A stretch of 64,000 nt of DNA from Streptomyces nymphaeiformis. GTDB lineage: Bacteria; Actinomycetota; Actinomycetes; Streptomycetales; Streptomycetaceae. The notes under the pieces are model-generated. The model did no database searches and was not told where the DNA came from. It saw only the letters and a program-made list of their open reading frames with translations. The position numbers and the translations under genes were made by a program. Positions 22,425-30,814 of this stretch are shown here, piece by piece. How positions within the stretch are numbered: position 1 is the stretch's first letter; each line of letters begins with the position of its first letter. The stretch lies in assembly GCF_014203895.1 (NCBI RefSeq), contig NZ_JACHJY010000003.1, positions 186,001-250,000 of the forward strand, given 5' to 3'.

Positions 22425-22442
22425 CAACCGAATGATCGGTTG
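22425..22442. promoter_or_regulatory. PaaR-like palindrome upstream of paaK
   Basis: CAACCGAATGATCGGTTG is a perfect 6+6+6 palindrome, 29 bases before the paaK start. From memory, the Corynebacterium PaaR consensus contains ACCGNNCGNNCGGT; this site has the same half-sites and spacing with one central difference. A TetR-type repressor released by phenylacetyl-CoA is the likely ligand-responsive factor. Confidence 0.6.
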
Positions 22443-22471
22443 TCCGTTTTACGACGGCGGAGGAGTGGCGC

Positions 22472-23758
22472 ATGACGGAACTGCTGGACAGCGGCGAACG
22501 GCTCGGGCGCGAGGAGCTGGCGGCCCTCCAGTTGGAGCGGCTGCGCGCGACCCTGCACCACGCGTACGAGAACGTGGACTTCTACCGGCGGTCCTTCGAC
22601 GCGGCCGGGCTGACCCCGGACGACTGCCGTACGCTCGCGGACCTGGCCCGCTTCCCGTTCACCGCCAAGTCGGACCTGCGCGACCACTACCCCTTCGGCA
22701 TGTTCGCCGTCGACCAGTCCCGGATCCGGCGGATCCACGCCTCCAGCGGCACCACCGGCCGGCCGACCGTCGTCGGCTACACCGAGGCCGACCTGGACAT
22801 GTGGGCCGACGTGGTGGCCCGCTCCCTGCGCGCGGCCGGGGCGCGCCCCGGCCACAAGGTCCACGTGGCGTACGGGTACGGCCTGTTCACCGGCGGGCTC
22901 GGCGCCCATTACGGCGCGGAGCGCCTCGGGTGCACGGTGATCCCGGCGTCCGGCGGCATGACGGCCCGCCAGGTGCAGCTCATCCAGGACTTCCGGCCCG
23001 AGATCATCATGGTGACCCCCTCGTACATGCTGACGCTGCTCGACGAGTTCGAACGGCAGGGCGTGGACCCGCGGTCGACCTCGCTGAAGGTGGGCGTCTT
23101 CGGCGCGGAGCCGTGGACGGAGGAGATGCGCAAGGAGATCGAGGAGCGGTTCGCGATCGACGCGGTCGACATCTACGGCCTGTCGGAGGTCATCGGCCCC
23201 GGCGTGGCGCAGGAGTGCGTGGAGACCAAGGACGGCCTGCACATCTGGGAGGACCACTTCTACCCGGAGGTCGTGGACCCGTTCACCGGCGAGGTGCTGC
23301 CCGACGGGGAGGAGGGCGAGCTGGTCTTCACCTCGCTCACCAAGGAGGCGATGCCGGTGATCCGCTACCGCACGCGCGACCTCACCCGTCTGCTGCCGGG
23401 GACCGCGCGGGTCTTCCGCCGGATGGAGAAGGTCACCGGACGCAGCGACGACATGATCATCCTGCGCGGGGTGAACCTCTTCCCCACCCAGATCGAGGAG
23501 ATCGTGCTCCGCACCCCGGGCGTGGCCCCCCACTTCCAGCTGCGGCTGACCCGCGAGGGCCGGCTCGACGCCCTGACCGTGCGCGCCGAGGCCCGCCCGG
23601 ACGCGACGCCGGAGGAGCGCGCGGAGGCGGCGCGGACCATCGCCGCGGCGGTGAAGGACGGGGTCGGGGTCTCGGTGGCCGTGGAGGTCGTCGCCCCGGA
23701 GACGCTGGAGCGCTCGGTGGGCAAGATCAAGCGGATCGTGGACCTCCGGGGCGCGTAG
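22472..23758 (+). CDS. paaK: Phenylacetate-CoA ligase
   Basis: The 428-residue enzyme activates phenylacetate to phenylacetyl-CoA with ATP, the first step of aerobic phenylacetate degradation. Diagnostic motifs include HASSGTTGRPTVVGYT (nucleotide loop), KVGVFGAEPWTEEMR, DIYGLSEVIGPGVAQEC, RYRTRDLTRLLPG, and the C-terminal GRSDDMIILRGVNLFPTQIEE with final SVGKIKRIVDLR. The length is typical. The ATG at 22472 has GGAGGAG. No paaABCDE oxygenase genes lie in the window, so the ring-oxidising part must be elsewhere or absent. A PaaR-like palindrome lies just upstream. Confidence 0.95.
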   Translation: MTELLDSGERLGREELAALQLERLRATLHHAYENVDFYRRSFDAAGLTPDDCRTLADLARFPFTAKSDLRDHYPFGMFAVDQSRIRRIHASSGTTGRPTVVGYTEADLDMWADVVARSLRAAGARPGHKVHVAYGYGLFTGGLGAHYGAERLGCTVIPASGGMTARQVQLIQDFRPEIIMVTPSYMLTLLDEFERQGVDPRSTSLKVGVFGAEPWTEEMRKEIEERFAIDAVDIYGLSEVIGPGVAQECVETKDGLHIWEDHFYPEVVDPFTGEVLPDGEEGELVFTSLTKEAMPVIRYRTRDLTRLLPGTARVFRRMEKVTGRSDDMIILRGVNLFPTQIEEIVLRTPGVAPHFQLRLTREGRLDALTVRAEARPDATPEERAEAARTIAAAVKDGVGVSVAVEVVAPETLERSVGKIKRIVDLRGA

Positions 23759-23781
23759 CCTGGGGGGAGGAGGTGGTTGCG

Positions 23782-24165
23782 ATGCTGTCGGACTCCCCCA
23801 TAGCCGCGATCATTCCGGTCAGTGACATGAACCGGGCCAAGCAGTTCTACTCGGAGACCCTCGGTCTGCCCCTCACGAAGGACGCGCCGGAGGACACCAG
23901 GTACGAGTGCGGTGGTACGACCATCGGCCTCTACGAGACGCCGTACGGCGGCAAGGCCGATCACACCCTGGCGAGCTGGAAGGTCGCCGACCTCGACGCG
24001 GAGATGACGACGCTGCGCTCCAAGGGCGTCACGTTCGAGGACTACGACCTGCCCGACCTCAAGACGGTCGACGGCGTGGCCGAGGCGGGCACCATGCGGG
24101 GCGCCTGGTTCAAGGACAGCGAGGGCAACATCCTCTGCGTGATGGAGGAGAAGGGTCAGAGCTGA
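23782..24165 (+). CDS. VOC-family (glyoxalase-fold) protein
   Basis: A 127-residue vicinal-oxygen-chelate protein (IAAIIPVSDMNRAKQFYSETLGLPL, GGTTIGLYETPYGG, AWFKDSEGNILCVMEE). The usual metal-site Glu near the C-terminus is present (GNILCVMEE). The ATG at 23782 follows a long GGAGGAGG site. It lies 23 bases after paaK and is probably in the same transcript. It may act on an aromatic or aldehyde intermediate; the specific reaction is unknown. It is convergent with the acyl-CoA synthetase, overlapping by 10 bases. Confidence 0.85.
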   Translation: MLSDSPIAAIIPVSDMNRAKQFYSETLGLPLTKDAPEDTRYECGGTTIGLYETPYGGKADHTLASWKVADLDAEMTTLRSKGVTFEDYDLPDLKTVDGVAEAGTMRGAWFKDSEGNILCVMEEKGQS

Positions 24166-25667
24166 CCGCCGAAGCGGTCCCTCAGGTCCCGCTTGAGGAT
24201 CTTGCCGCTGGCGTTGCGGGGAAGGGCGTCCACGAGGAAGACCCGCTTCGGCGCCTTGAAGTGGGCGAGCTTCTCGCGGGCGTGGCCGAGGAGTTCGGCC
24301 TCGGTGACGTCCCCGCGCGGGACGACGACGGCCGTGACCGCCTCGATCCACCGCTCGTCGGGGAGGCCGATCACGGCCACCTCGGCGACCCCGGGGTGGG
24401 TGTAGAGCGCGTCCTCGACCTGGCGTGAGGCGACGAGCACGCCACCGGAGTTGATGACGTCCTTCACCCGGTCGACGATCGTGAGGTAGCCCTCGGCATC
24501 GCGGACCGCGAGGTCCCCGGAGTGGAACCAGCCGCCCCGGAAGGCCTCCTCGGTCTCCTCGGGCTTGCGCCAGTAGCCCTCGCACAGCTGCGGGGAGCGG
24601 TAGACGACCTCCCCCGGGGTGCCGTCGGGGACGTCCTCGCCGTCCTCGCCTACCACACGGGCCTCGACGTGGCGTACGGGGCGGCCGCAGGAGTCCATCC
24701 GGCCCTCGTGCTCGTCGGGGCCGAGGACGGTGGCGAGCGGTCCGATCTCCGACTGGCCGAAGCAGTTGTAGAAGGCGAGCCCGGGCAGCCGGGCGCGCAG
24801 CCGCTCCAGGACGGGGACCGGCATGATCGAGGCACCGTAGTAGGCCTTGCGCAGGGCCGAGAGGTCGCGGGTGGCGAACTCGGGGTGGTTGGCGAGGCCG
24901 ATCCAGACGGTCGGCGGGGCGAAGAAGCTGTCGCAGCGGCCGGTTTCGATCAGGTCGAACAGGACGGCCGGGTCGGGTGCGTCGACGATGGTGTTCTCGG
25001 CGCCGACGGCGAGGTAGGGCAGCAGGAAGACGTGCATCTGCGCCGAGTGGTACAGCGGCAGCGCGTGCACCGGCCGGTCGTCCTCGCTCAGGTCGAGGGC
25101 CTCGATCGCGCTCGCGTACTCGTGGACGAGGGCGAGGTGGGTCATCATCGCGCCCTTGGGGAGTGCGGTGGTGCCCGAGGTGTAGAGCAGCTGGGCGAGG
25201 TCGCGGGCGTCCCGGTCGGTGAGGTACTCCTCCGCCCCGGCGAGCGCGTCGAGCAGCGAACCGGGCGCGTCCCGCAGCGCCTTGACCGCGAAGCCCTCGG
25301 GGATCCGGCCGGCGAGGGCGGGGTCGGCGAGCACGAGCGAGCTGTCCGACTGCTCCAGGACGTACGCGAGGTCCTCGCCGGTCAGGTGGTGGTTGACCGG
25401 CACGTGGACGAGCCCGGCCCGGGCGCAGGCGAGGAACGCGATGAGGTAGGCGTCGGAGTTGTGGCCGTACGTGGCGACCCGGGCGTACTCCGGCAGGGCC
25501 AGGCCGTGGTGCGGCTCCCGCAGGACGGCGGCGGCGGCGGTGACGGCCGCGTCCAGCTCCGCGTACGTCCAGGTGCGGTCGGCGTACCGGACGGCGATCC
25601 GGTCGGGCACGCGCCGGGCGCTCGCGCGCAGGACACCGTCGACGGTACGGCTGAGGAGTCGATCCAT
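24156..25667 (-). CDS. Acyl-CoA synthetase (AMP-forming)
   Basis: A 503-residue adenylate-forming ligase. The P-loop is LLYTSGTTALPKGAMMTH, followed by FYNCFGQSEIGPLA, YWRKPEETEEAFRGGWFHSGDLAV, IVDRVKDVINSGGVLVASRQVEDALY and the catalytic-Lys tail LPRNASGKILKRDLRDRF. It forms acyl-CoA from an unknown acid. The ATG at 25665-25667 has GAGGAT upstream. It is divergent from the secreted acylase, so the upstream 156 bases carry both promoters. Its tail overlaps the convergent VOC gene by 10 bases. Confidence 0.9.
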   Translation of the reverse strand: MDRLLSRTVDGVLRASARRVPDRIAVRYADRTWTYAELDAAVTAAAAVLREPHHGLALPEYARVATYGHNSDAYLIAFLACARAGLVHVPVNHHLTGEDLAYVLEQSDSSLVLADPALAGRIPEGFAVKALRDAPGSLLDALAGAEEYLTDRDARDLAQLLYTSGTTALPKGAMMTHLALVHEYASAIEALDLSEDDRPVHALPLYHSAQMHVFLLPYLAVGAENTIVDAPDPAVLFDLIETGRCDSFFAPPTVWIGLANHPEFATRDLSALRKAYYGASIMPVPVLERLRARLPGLAFYNCFGQSEIGPLATVLGPDEHEGRMDSCGRPVRHVEARVVGEDGEDVPDGTPGEVVYRSPQLCEGYWRKPEETEEAFRGGWFHSGDLAVRDAEGYLTIVDRVKDVINSGGVLVASRQVEDALYTHPGVAEVAVIGLPDERWIEAVTAVVVPRGDVTEAELLGHAREKLAHFKAPKRVFLVDALPRNASGKILKRDLRDRFGGQL

Positions 25668-25754
25668 GCGGTGATCCTCGGCGGGTGACGTGCGGAAGGT
25701 CAAGTACCGTGCGGCGCGCCCCGCATGACGGGACCTCGGATACCGAACGGGATG

Positions 25755-25786
25755 TTGACACGGGGGCGGGCAGCTGCGTGCATGGT
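25755..25786 (+). promoter_or_regulatory. Possible -35/-10 promoter before the acylase gene
   Basis: A consensus TTGACA lies at 25755-25760, with a weak -10-like CATGGT at 25781-25786 after a 20-base gap. It is reported mainly because it lies inside a longer in-frame extension and supports the downstream TTG start at 25824. The -10 is poor. Confidence 0.3.
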
Positions 25787-25823
25787 CCGATCCGCAGTGC
25801 CCGTCTGCCCGTTGGGAGGCATC

Positions 25824-28265
25824 TTGCACCTCCGCACCCGTCTGAAACACCTGGCGCTCGCCGGCGCGGCCCTCGCCGTCGTCACCGCCTCGCTGCCCGG
25901 CGCGGCGGCCGCCGACTCCGGGGACCGGGGCGACCGCCCGGCCGACCGGGGTCTGTCGGCCGTCATCCGCTACACCGAGTACGGCATCCCGCACATCGTG
26001 GCCAGGGACTACGCGAACCTCGGTTTCGGCACGGGCTGGGCCCAGGCCGCCGACCAGGTCTGCGTCCTCGCCGACGGCTTCCTGACCGTGAACGGCGAAC
26101 GCTCCCGGTACTTCGGCCCGGACGCGGCCCCCGACGGCTCGCTGTCCTCCGCCGGCACGAACCTCTCCAGCGACCTGTACTTCCGTGGCGTGAAGGACGC
26201 GGGCACGGTCGAGGACCTGCTCGCCACCCCGGCGCCGGCCGGACCGAGCCGGGACCTGAAGGAGCTGATGCGCGGCTGGGCGGCCGGCTACAACGCCTGG
26301 CTGCGGAAGAACCGGATCACCGACCCGGCCTGCGCGGACGCCGGCTGGGTCCACCCGGTCACCGCGCTCGACGTGGCCCGGCGCGGCTTCGCCGTCTCGG
26401 TGCTCGGCGGACAGGGCAGGGCCGTGGACGGCATCACGGCCGCCCGGCCGCCCGTCTCTCCCCCGGCCGCCCCGCCCGCCGGCACCGGCTCCCCGGGTCC
26501 CGCCGCGCCCGCCGGCACCGCCGCCTCCGACGCCGTCCCCGATCCGGACGACGCCGCCGAGGCCGCACGCGAGCTGTTCGCTCCCGAGAACGCCACGATG
26601 GGCTCCAACGCCGTCGCCTTCTCCGGCGCCACCACGGCGAACGGGCGCGGGCTGCTCCTGGGGAACCCGCACTACCCGTGGCAGGGCGGCCGCCGCTTCT
26701 GGCAGTCGCAGCAGACCATCCCGGGCGAACTGAACGTCTCCGGCGCCTCCCTCCTCGGCACCGCCGTCGTCAACATCGGCTTCAACGACAAGGTCGCCTG
26801 GAGCCACACCGTCGCCACCGGAGTCCCCCTCAGCCTCCACCAGCTGACGCTCGCGCCCGGCGACCCGACCGCCTATCTGGTGGACGGGAAGCCGGAGCGG
26901 ATGACCCCGCGCGCGGTGACCGTCGCGGTGAAGGACGGCGCCCCCGTCACCCGTACCCAGTGGTGGACCCGGTACGGACCGGTCGTCGGCGGCCTCGGCG
27001 CACAGCTGCCCCTGCCGTGGACCGCGACCACCGCGTACGCGCTGAACGACCCCAACGCCGCCAACCTGCGCGGCTCCGACACCGCGCTCGGCTTCGGCAG
27101 GGCCCGGTCCACGCAGGACATCGTCGACACCCTCCGGCGCACCCAGGGGCTGCCCTGGGTCAACACGATCGCGGCGGACTCCGCGGGGCACTCCCTCTTC
27201 ACCCAGTCGCAGGTGCTCCCCCGGATCACCGACGAGCTCGCCGCGCGCTGCTCCACCCCGCTCGGCCGGGCCACCTACCCGGCCTCGGGCGTCGCCGTGC
27301 TCGACGGCTCGCGGTCGGACTGCGCACTCGGCTCCGACCCGGACGCGGTGCAGCCGGGCGTCTTCGGGCCGGCGCGGATGCCGGTCCTGCGGGACACCCC
27401 GTACGTGGAGAACTCCAACGACAGCGCCTGGCTCGCCAACGCCGACCGGCCGCTGACCGGTTACGAGCGGATCTTCGGCACGGTCGCGACACCGCGCTCG
27501 CTGCGCACCCGGGGCGGGATCGAGGACGTGACGGCGATGGCGGACCGGGGCCGGCTCACGGTGGCCGACCTCCAGCGCCAGCAGTTCGCCAACCGTGCCC
27601 CGGCCGGTGACATGGCGGCCGCCGACGCGGCGAAGGCCTGTACGTCGGCGCTGCCGGAGGACCCGGAGGTCTGCCGGGTGATCGGGGACTGGGACCGGAC
27701 GGTGAACACCGACAGCCGGGGCGCGCTGCTCTTCGACCGGTTCTGGCGGAAGTTCACCGGCACGGTGAAGCCGGCCGACCAGTGGAAGGTGCCGTTCTCG
27801 GCCGCCGACCCGGTCCGCACCCCGAACACCCTGAACACCGGACTCCCGGAGTTCGGAAAGGCCCTCGCGGCCGCGGCGGCCGAGCTGCGCGCGGCGGGCA
27901 TCGCGCTGGACGCGCCGCTCGGCGCCCACCAGTTCGTCGTACGGAACGGGGAGCGGATCCCGGTGAGCGGCGGGACCGAGTCGCTGGGCATCTGGAACAA
28001 GGCCGAGCCCGTGTGGAACGCGGCGGGCGGCGGCTACGTGGAGGTCGCGCACGGGACCAGCCACGTGCAGGCGGTGGGCTGGGACGGCAGCCGGTGCCCG
28101 GTGGCCCGCACCCTGCTCTCGTACTCCCAGTCGTCGAACCCGGCGTCCCCGCACTACAGCGACCAGACCCGGCTGTTCGCGGGCGAGCGCTGGGTGACCT
28201 CCCGGTTCTGCGAGAAGGACATCCTGCGCTCGCCCGCGCTGAAGGTGGAGGTCGTCAGGGGCTGA
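25824..28265 (+). CDS. Secreted Ntn-hydrolase acylase (penicillin/AHL acylase family)
   Basis: The 813-residue precursor hydrolyses an amide-linked acyl chain, as in penicillin, lipopeptide or acyl-homoserine-lactone acylases (exact substrate unknown). A Sec-type signal peptide (LHLRTRLKHLALAGAALAVVTASLPGAAAADS) precedes an alpha-chain with RYTEYGIPHIVARDYANLGFGTGWAQAADQ. A Pro/Ala-rich spacer follows. Autocleavage should occur before Ser261 in ATMGSNAVAFSG, the N-terminal nucleophile. Later motifs are GNPHYPWQGGRRFW and NIGFNDKVAWSHTV. The TTG at 25824 with GGAGG upstream is preferred because the extension overlaps a likely promoter. The C-terminus overlaps the antiporter gene by 11 bases. 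Exported and probably extracellular. Confidence 0.92.
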   Translation: MHLRTRLKHLALAGAALAVVTASLPGAAAADSGDRGDRPADRGLSAVIRYTEYGIPHIVARDYANLGFGTGWAQAADQVCVLADGFLTVNGERSRYFGPDAAPDGSLSSAGTNLSSDLYFRGVKDAGTVEDLLATPAPAGPSRDLKELMRGWAAGYNAWLRKNRITDPACADAGWVHPVTALDVARRGFAVSVLGGQGRAVDGITAARPPVSPPAAPPAGTGSPGPAAPAGTAASDAVPDPDDAAEAARELFAPENATMGSNAVAFSGATTANGRGLLLGNPHYPWQGGRRFWQSQQTIPGELNVSGASLLGTAVVNIGFNDKVAWSHTVATGVPLSLHQLTLAPGDPTAYLVDGKPERMTPRAVTVAVKDGAPVTRTQWWTRYGPVVGGLGAQLPLPWTATTAYALNDPNAANLRGSDTALGFGRARSTQDIVDTLRRTQGLPWVNTIAADSAGHSLFTQSQVLPRITDELAARCSTPLGRATYPASGVAVLDGSRSDCALGSDPDAVQPGVFGPARMPVLRDTPYVENSNDSAWLANADRPLTGYERIFGTVATPRSLRTRGGIEDVTAMADRGRLTVADLQRQQFANRAPAGDMAAADAAKACTSALPEDPEVCRVIGDWDRTVNTDSRGALLFDRFWRKFTGTVKPADQWKVPFSAADPVRTPNTLNTGLPEFGKALAAAAAELRAAGIALDAPLGAHQFVVRNGERIPVSGGTESLGIWNKAEPVWNAAGGGYVEVAHGTSHVQAVGWDGSRCPVARTLLSYSQSSNPASPHYSDQTRLFAGERWVTSRFCEKDILRSPALKVEVVRG

Positions 28266-29370
28266 ACGACAGGAACACGAAGGCCGCGAAGATCGAGAGG
28301 TGGACGCTGCCCTGAAGGAGGGTGGCCCGTCCCGGCACCACCGTCAGGGCGCTCACCACGGCCGTGAGCACGAACAGCACCATGTGGAGGGGCCCCAGGC
28401 CGAGGATCAGGGGCCCGTCCAGCCAGATCGAGGCGAGCGCGATCGAGGGGATCGTCAGGCCGATGCTGGCGATGGCCGAGCCGTACGCCAGGTTCATGCT
28501 GGTCTGCATGCGGTCCCGGCTCGCCGCGCGCACGGCGGCGAGCGTCTCGGGGAGCAGCACCATCATGGCGATGACGACGCCGACGACCGCCTTGGGCAGG
28601 CCCGCGGACGCGACGGCGTCCTCGATGGTGGGCGAGACCAGCTTGGCGTTGCCGACGACGGCGACGAGGGCGACCACGAGCAGGCCGAGGCTGAACCAGG
28701 CGTCGCGGGCGGTGGGCGGCGCGGCGTGCTCGTCCGCCGACTCCGGGATCCCCCGGTCCGGCCGTGGCACGGGCAGGAAGTAGTCGCGGTGCCGGACCGT
28801 CTGGACGGCGACGAACACCCCGTAGAGGAGGAGCGAGGAGACCGCGGCGAAGGCGAGCTGTGCGGCGGAGAACTCGGGGCCCGGGTGGCTCGTCGTGAAG
28901 GTCGGCAGGACGAGGGTCATGGTCGCGAGGGTGCAGACGATCGCGAGCTCGCCGCCGGAACCCTCCGCGTTGAAGACGGCGACCCGGTTGCGCAGCGCGC
29001 CGACGAGCAGCGAGAGGCCGACGATGCCGTTGCAGGTGATCATGACGGCGGCGAAGACCGTGTCCCGGGCGTAGCTCGTCGCCTTGTCTCCCCCTCCGAT
29101 CATCAGCATGACGATCAGTCCGACCTCGATGACCGTCACGGCCACGGCGAGGACGAGGGAGCCGAAGGGTTCGCCGACGCGGTGGGCGATGACCTCGGCG
29201 TGATGGACCGCCGAGAGCACTCCCGCGAACAGGCAGACGACGACGATCCCCACCGCGAAGCCCGGGAGCTCGCGCCCCCAGGCGAGGGCGAGCACAAGCG
29301 CCGCCACCACCGGCCCCCAGGTGGTCCACTGCCGTGCCCTTGCCGTCACCGTCGAACTCATGATCCGCAT
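28255..29370 (-). CDS. ChaA-type cation/proton antiporter
   Basis: A 371-residue membrane protein with about 11 hydrophobic segments. It has the paired alpha-repeats of the Ca2+/cation antiporter superfamily: HHAEVIAHRVGEPFGSLVLAVAVTVIEVGLIV in the first half and LLPETLAAVRAASRDRMQTSMNLAYGSAIASIGLTIP in the second. It probably exchanges Ca2+, Na+ or K+ for H+ in alkali or salt stress. A cytoplasmic loop (RPDRGIPESADEHAAPPTAR) separates the halves. The start is 29370 or 29361 (both ATG); neither has a clear ribosome site. It is convergent with the acylase, overlapping by 11 bases. Confidence 0.88.
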   Translation of the reverse strand: MRIMSSTVTARARQWTTWGPVVAALVLALAWGRELPGFAVGIVVVCLFAGVLSAVHHAEVIAHRVGEPFGSLVLAVAVTVIEVGLIVMLMIGGGDKATSYARDTVFAAVMITCNGIVGLSLLVGALRNRVAVFNAEGSGGELAIVCTLATMTLVLPTFTTSHPGPEFSAAQLAFAAVSSLLLYGVFVAVQTVRHRDYFLPVPRPDRGIPESADEHAAPPTARDAWFSLGLLVVALVAVVGNAKLVSPTIEDAVASAGLPKAVVGVVIAMMVLLPETLAAVRAASRDRMQTSMNLAYGSAIASIGLTIPSIALASIWLDGPLILGLGPLHMVLFVLTAVVSALTVVPGRATLLQGSVHLSIFAAFVFLSFSP

Positions 29371-29416
29371 ATTGCCACAAGAGGGCCTTTGCGCCCGATT
29401 CGTTCAGTCCTCTCGT

Positions 29417-29899
29417 TCAGTCCTCGGGATCGGCGAGGCCGTTCTCGTAGGCGGCGAGGGTCTCGACGAACATCCTGCGCTCGGCCGGGCCGAGGGGCGC
29501 GAGGGCCGCGCGCCAGGCGCCGGCGCTGCGGCCCAGCCAGCCGTCGATGGCGGGGCGGTGGGCCTCGGCGATGGAGACGATCTTCCGCCGCCGGTCGGCG
29601 GGGTCCTCGGTCCGCTCCAGGACCCCCTGCTTGGCGAGGTCGCCGACCATCAGGCTCACGGTGGTCGGGGCGACCTCGAGGCGGGCGGCGAGCTCGTTGA
29701 CGCCGAGCGGCCCGTCGAAGAGCAGGTAGGCGAGGAGGGAGAGGTGGCGGGGCGCGAGGGTGAGGGACTGCAGCTCCTCGGGGATCCTGATCCGCTTGAC
29801 CCGTCCGACCATGCGGGGCATGAGCAGCAGCAGCGTACGGACGGCCTCGTCGACGTCCGGGCCGTCGGCACGCCGGTCGCCGTTGTCCGCGATTGACAC
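29417..29899 (-). CDS. MarR-family transcriptional regulator
   Basis: A 160-residue MarR repressor: helical N-terminus (VDEAVRTLLLLMPRMVGRVKRI), wHTH core (LLAYLLFDGPLGVNELAARLEVAPTTVSLMVGDLAKQGVLERTEDPADRRRKIVSIAE) and dimerisation tail. The GTG start at 29897-29899 has GGAGGAT. It is divergent from the nitroreductase-hemerythrin fusion gene. A perfect 17-bp palindrome lies between them and is its probable operator, so it likely represses both itself and the fusion gene in response to an oxidant, phenolic or F420-dependent substrate (inference). Confidence 0.92.
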   Translation of the reverse strand: MSIADNGDRRADGPDVDEAVRTLLLLMPRMVGRVKRIRIPEELQSLTLAPRHLSLLAYLLFDGPLGVNELAARLEVAPTTVSLMVGDLAKQGVLERTEDPADRRRKIVSIAEAHRPAIDGWLGRSAGAWRAALAPLGPAERRMFVETLAAYENGLADPED

Positions 29900-29919
29900 C
29901 CTGCATCCTCCGATTTAGC

Positions 29920-29936
29920 TTTGCTTTCAAAGCAAA
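29920..29936. promoter_or_regulatory. MarR operator palindrome
   Basis: TTTGCTTTCAAAGCAAA is a perfect palindrome (8+1+8), the only A/T-rich one of its kind here. It lies between the divergent MarR gene (start 29899) and the nitroreductase-hemerythrin gene (start 29975). Size and symmetry fit MarR-family sites. Confidence 0.75.
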
Positions 29937-29974
29937 TAGATCTGTCGTGATCGATGCTACCGAAGGGCACCGTC

Positions 29975-30814
29975 ATGTCCGATTTCCATGGGCGGGTCAT
30001 CGAGGAGTTCCGCGCCAACGGCGGCCGCGTGGGCGGGATGTTCGAAGGCGCCTCCTTACTCCTCCTCACCACCACCGGCGCCCGCAGCGGCCGGCCGCAC
30101 ACCCATCCGGCCGTGTACGTACGCGACGGGGCACGGCTCCTCGTCTTCGCCTCGAACGCCGGCGGGCCCAGGCACCCCGCCTGGTTCCACAACCTCCGCG
30201 CCGACGCCCGCGTGACCGTCGAGCTCGGCACCCCCGAGGGGACCGTCGAACGCTTCGCGGCCCGGGCGGTCGTGACGGAGGGCGAGGAGCGGGACCGGCT
30301 GTACGCGGAGCAGTGCGACCGGGATCCCGCGTTCGCCGCCTACCAGGCCGGCACCGACCGGGTCATCCCCGTCGTGGCCCTGCACCGCGTGGACCTCACG
30401 GACCCGGCGCGGCACCGGGCGATCGCCGCCCACCTCGTCGAGGTCCACGACGAGCTCCGCGCCGAACTCGCCGCGCTCCGCGAGGGCCTGGACTCCCCGG
30501 CGCCGACGCTCGGAGGCCGGCTCGCCCGCCACTGCCTCAGCTTCTGCGGCGCACTCGGCGCCCACCACCACAACGAGGACGGCGTCTTCGACCTCCTGGA
30601 GCGACAGTTCCCGGAGCTCGCCGAGTCCCTGGACCGGATGCGCCGGGAGCACGAGGCGGTCGCCCGCGCGATCGGGGAGCTGGAGGCCCTGCTGACCTCG
30701 GGCGCCGCCCCGGCGACCCTGCGCACCGAGGTCGAACGCCTGGCGACGAACCTGGAGGAGCACTTCGCGTACGAGGAGTCCCAGCTCCTCCCGGCCCTGG
30801 CCCCGGAGCGCTAG
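29975..30814 (+). CDS. F420-dependent DDN-type nitroreductase fused to a hemerythrin domain, with TTA codon
   Basis: The 279-residue fusion has an N-terminal split-barrel domain (1-135) of the deazaflavin-dependent nitroreductase family: RSGRPHTHPAVYV and NAGGPRHPAWFHNLRADARVTV. A hemerythrin-like four-helix bundle (140-279) follows, with candidate di-iron ligands in EVHDE (His158), HHHNEDGVF (His197-199, Glu201), REHEAV (His226) and HFAYEE (His263, Glu267/268). Leu28 is encoded by TTA (30056-30058), so translation should need bldA tRNA. The start is ATG 29975. It is probably a redox enzyme coupled to an O2- or NO-responsive di-iron sensor. It is divergent from a MarR gene with an operator between, and convergent with the unknown gene at 30811. 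Confidence 0.88.
   Translation: MSDFHGRVIEEFRANGGRVGGMFEGASLLLLTTTGARSGRPHTHPAVYVRDGARLLVFASNAGGPRHPAWFHNLRADARVTVELGTPEGTVERFAARAVVTEGEERDRLYAEQCDRDPAFAAYQAGTDRVIPVVALHRVDLTDPARHRAIAAHLVEVHDELRAELAALREGLDSPAPTLGGRLARHCLSFCGALGAHHHNEDGVFDLLERQFPELAESLDRMRREHEAVARAIGELEALLTSGAAPATLRTEVERLATNLEEHFAYEESQLLPALAPER

Noticed and set aside
25725..25823. Longer start for the acylase at 25725
   Set aside because: It would bury a TTGACA element and lacks a ribosome site, while TTG 25824 has GGAGG and begins the signal peptide.
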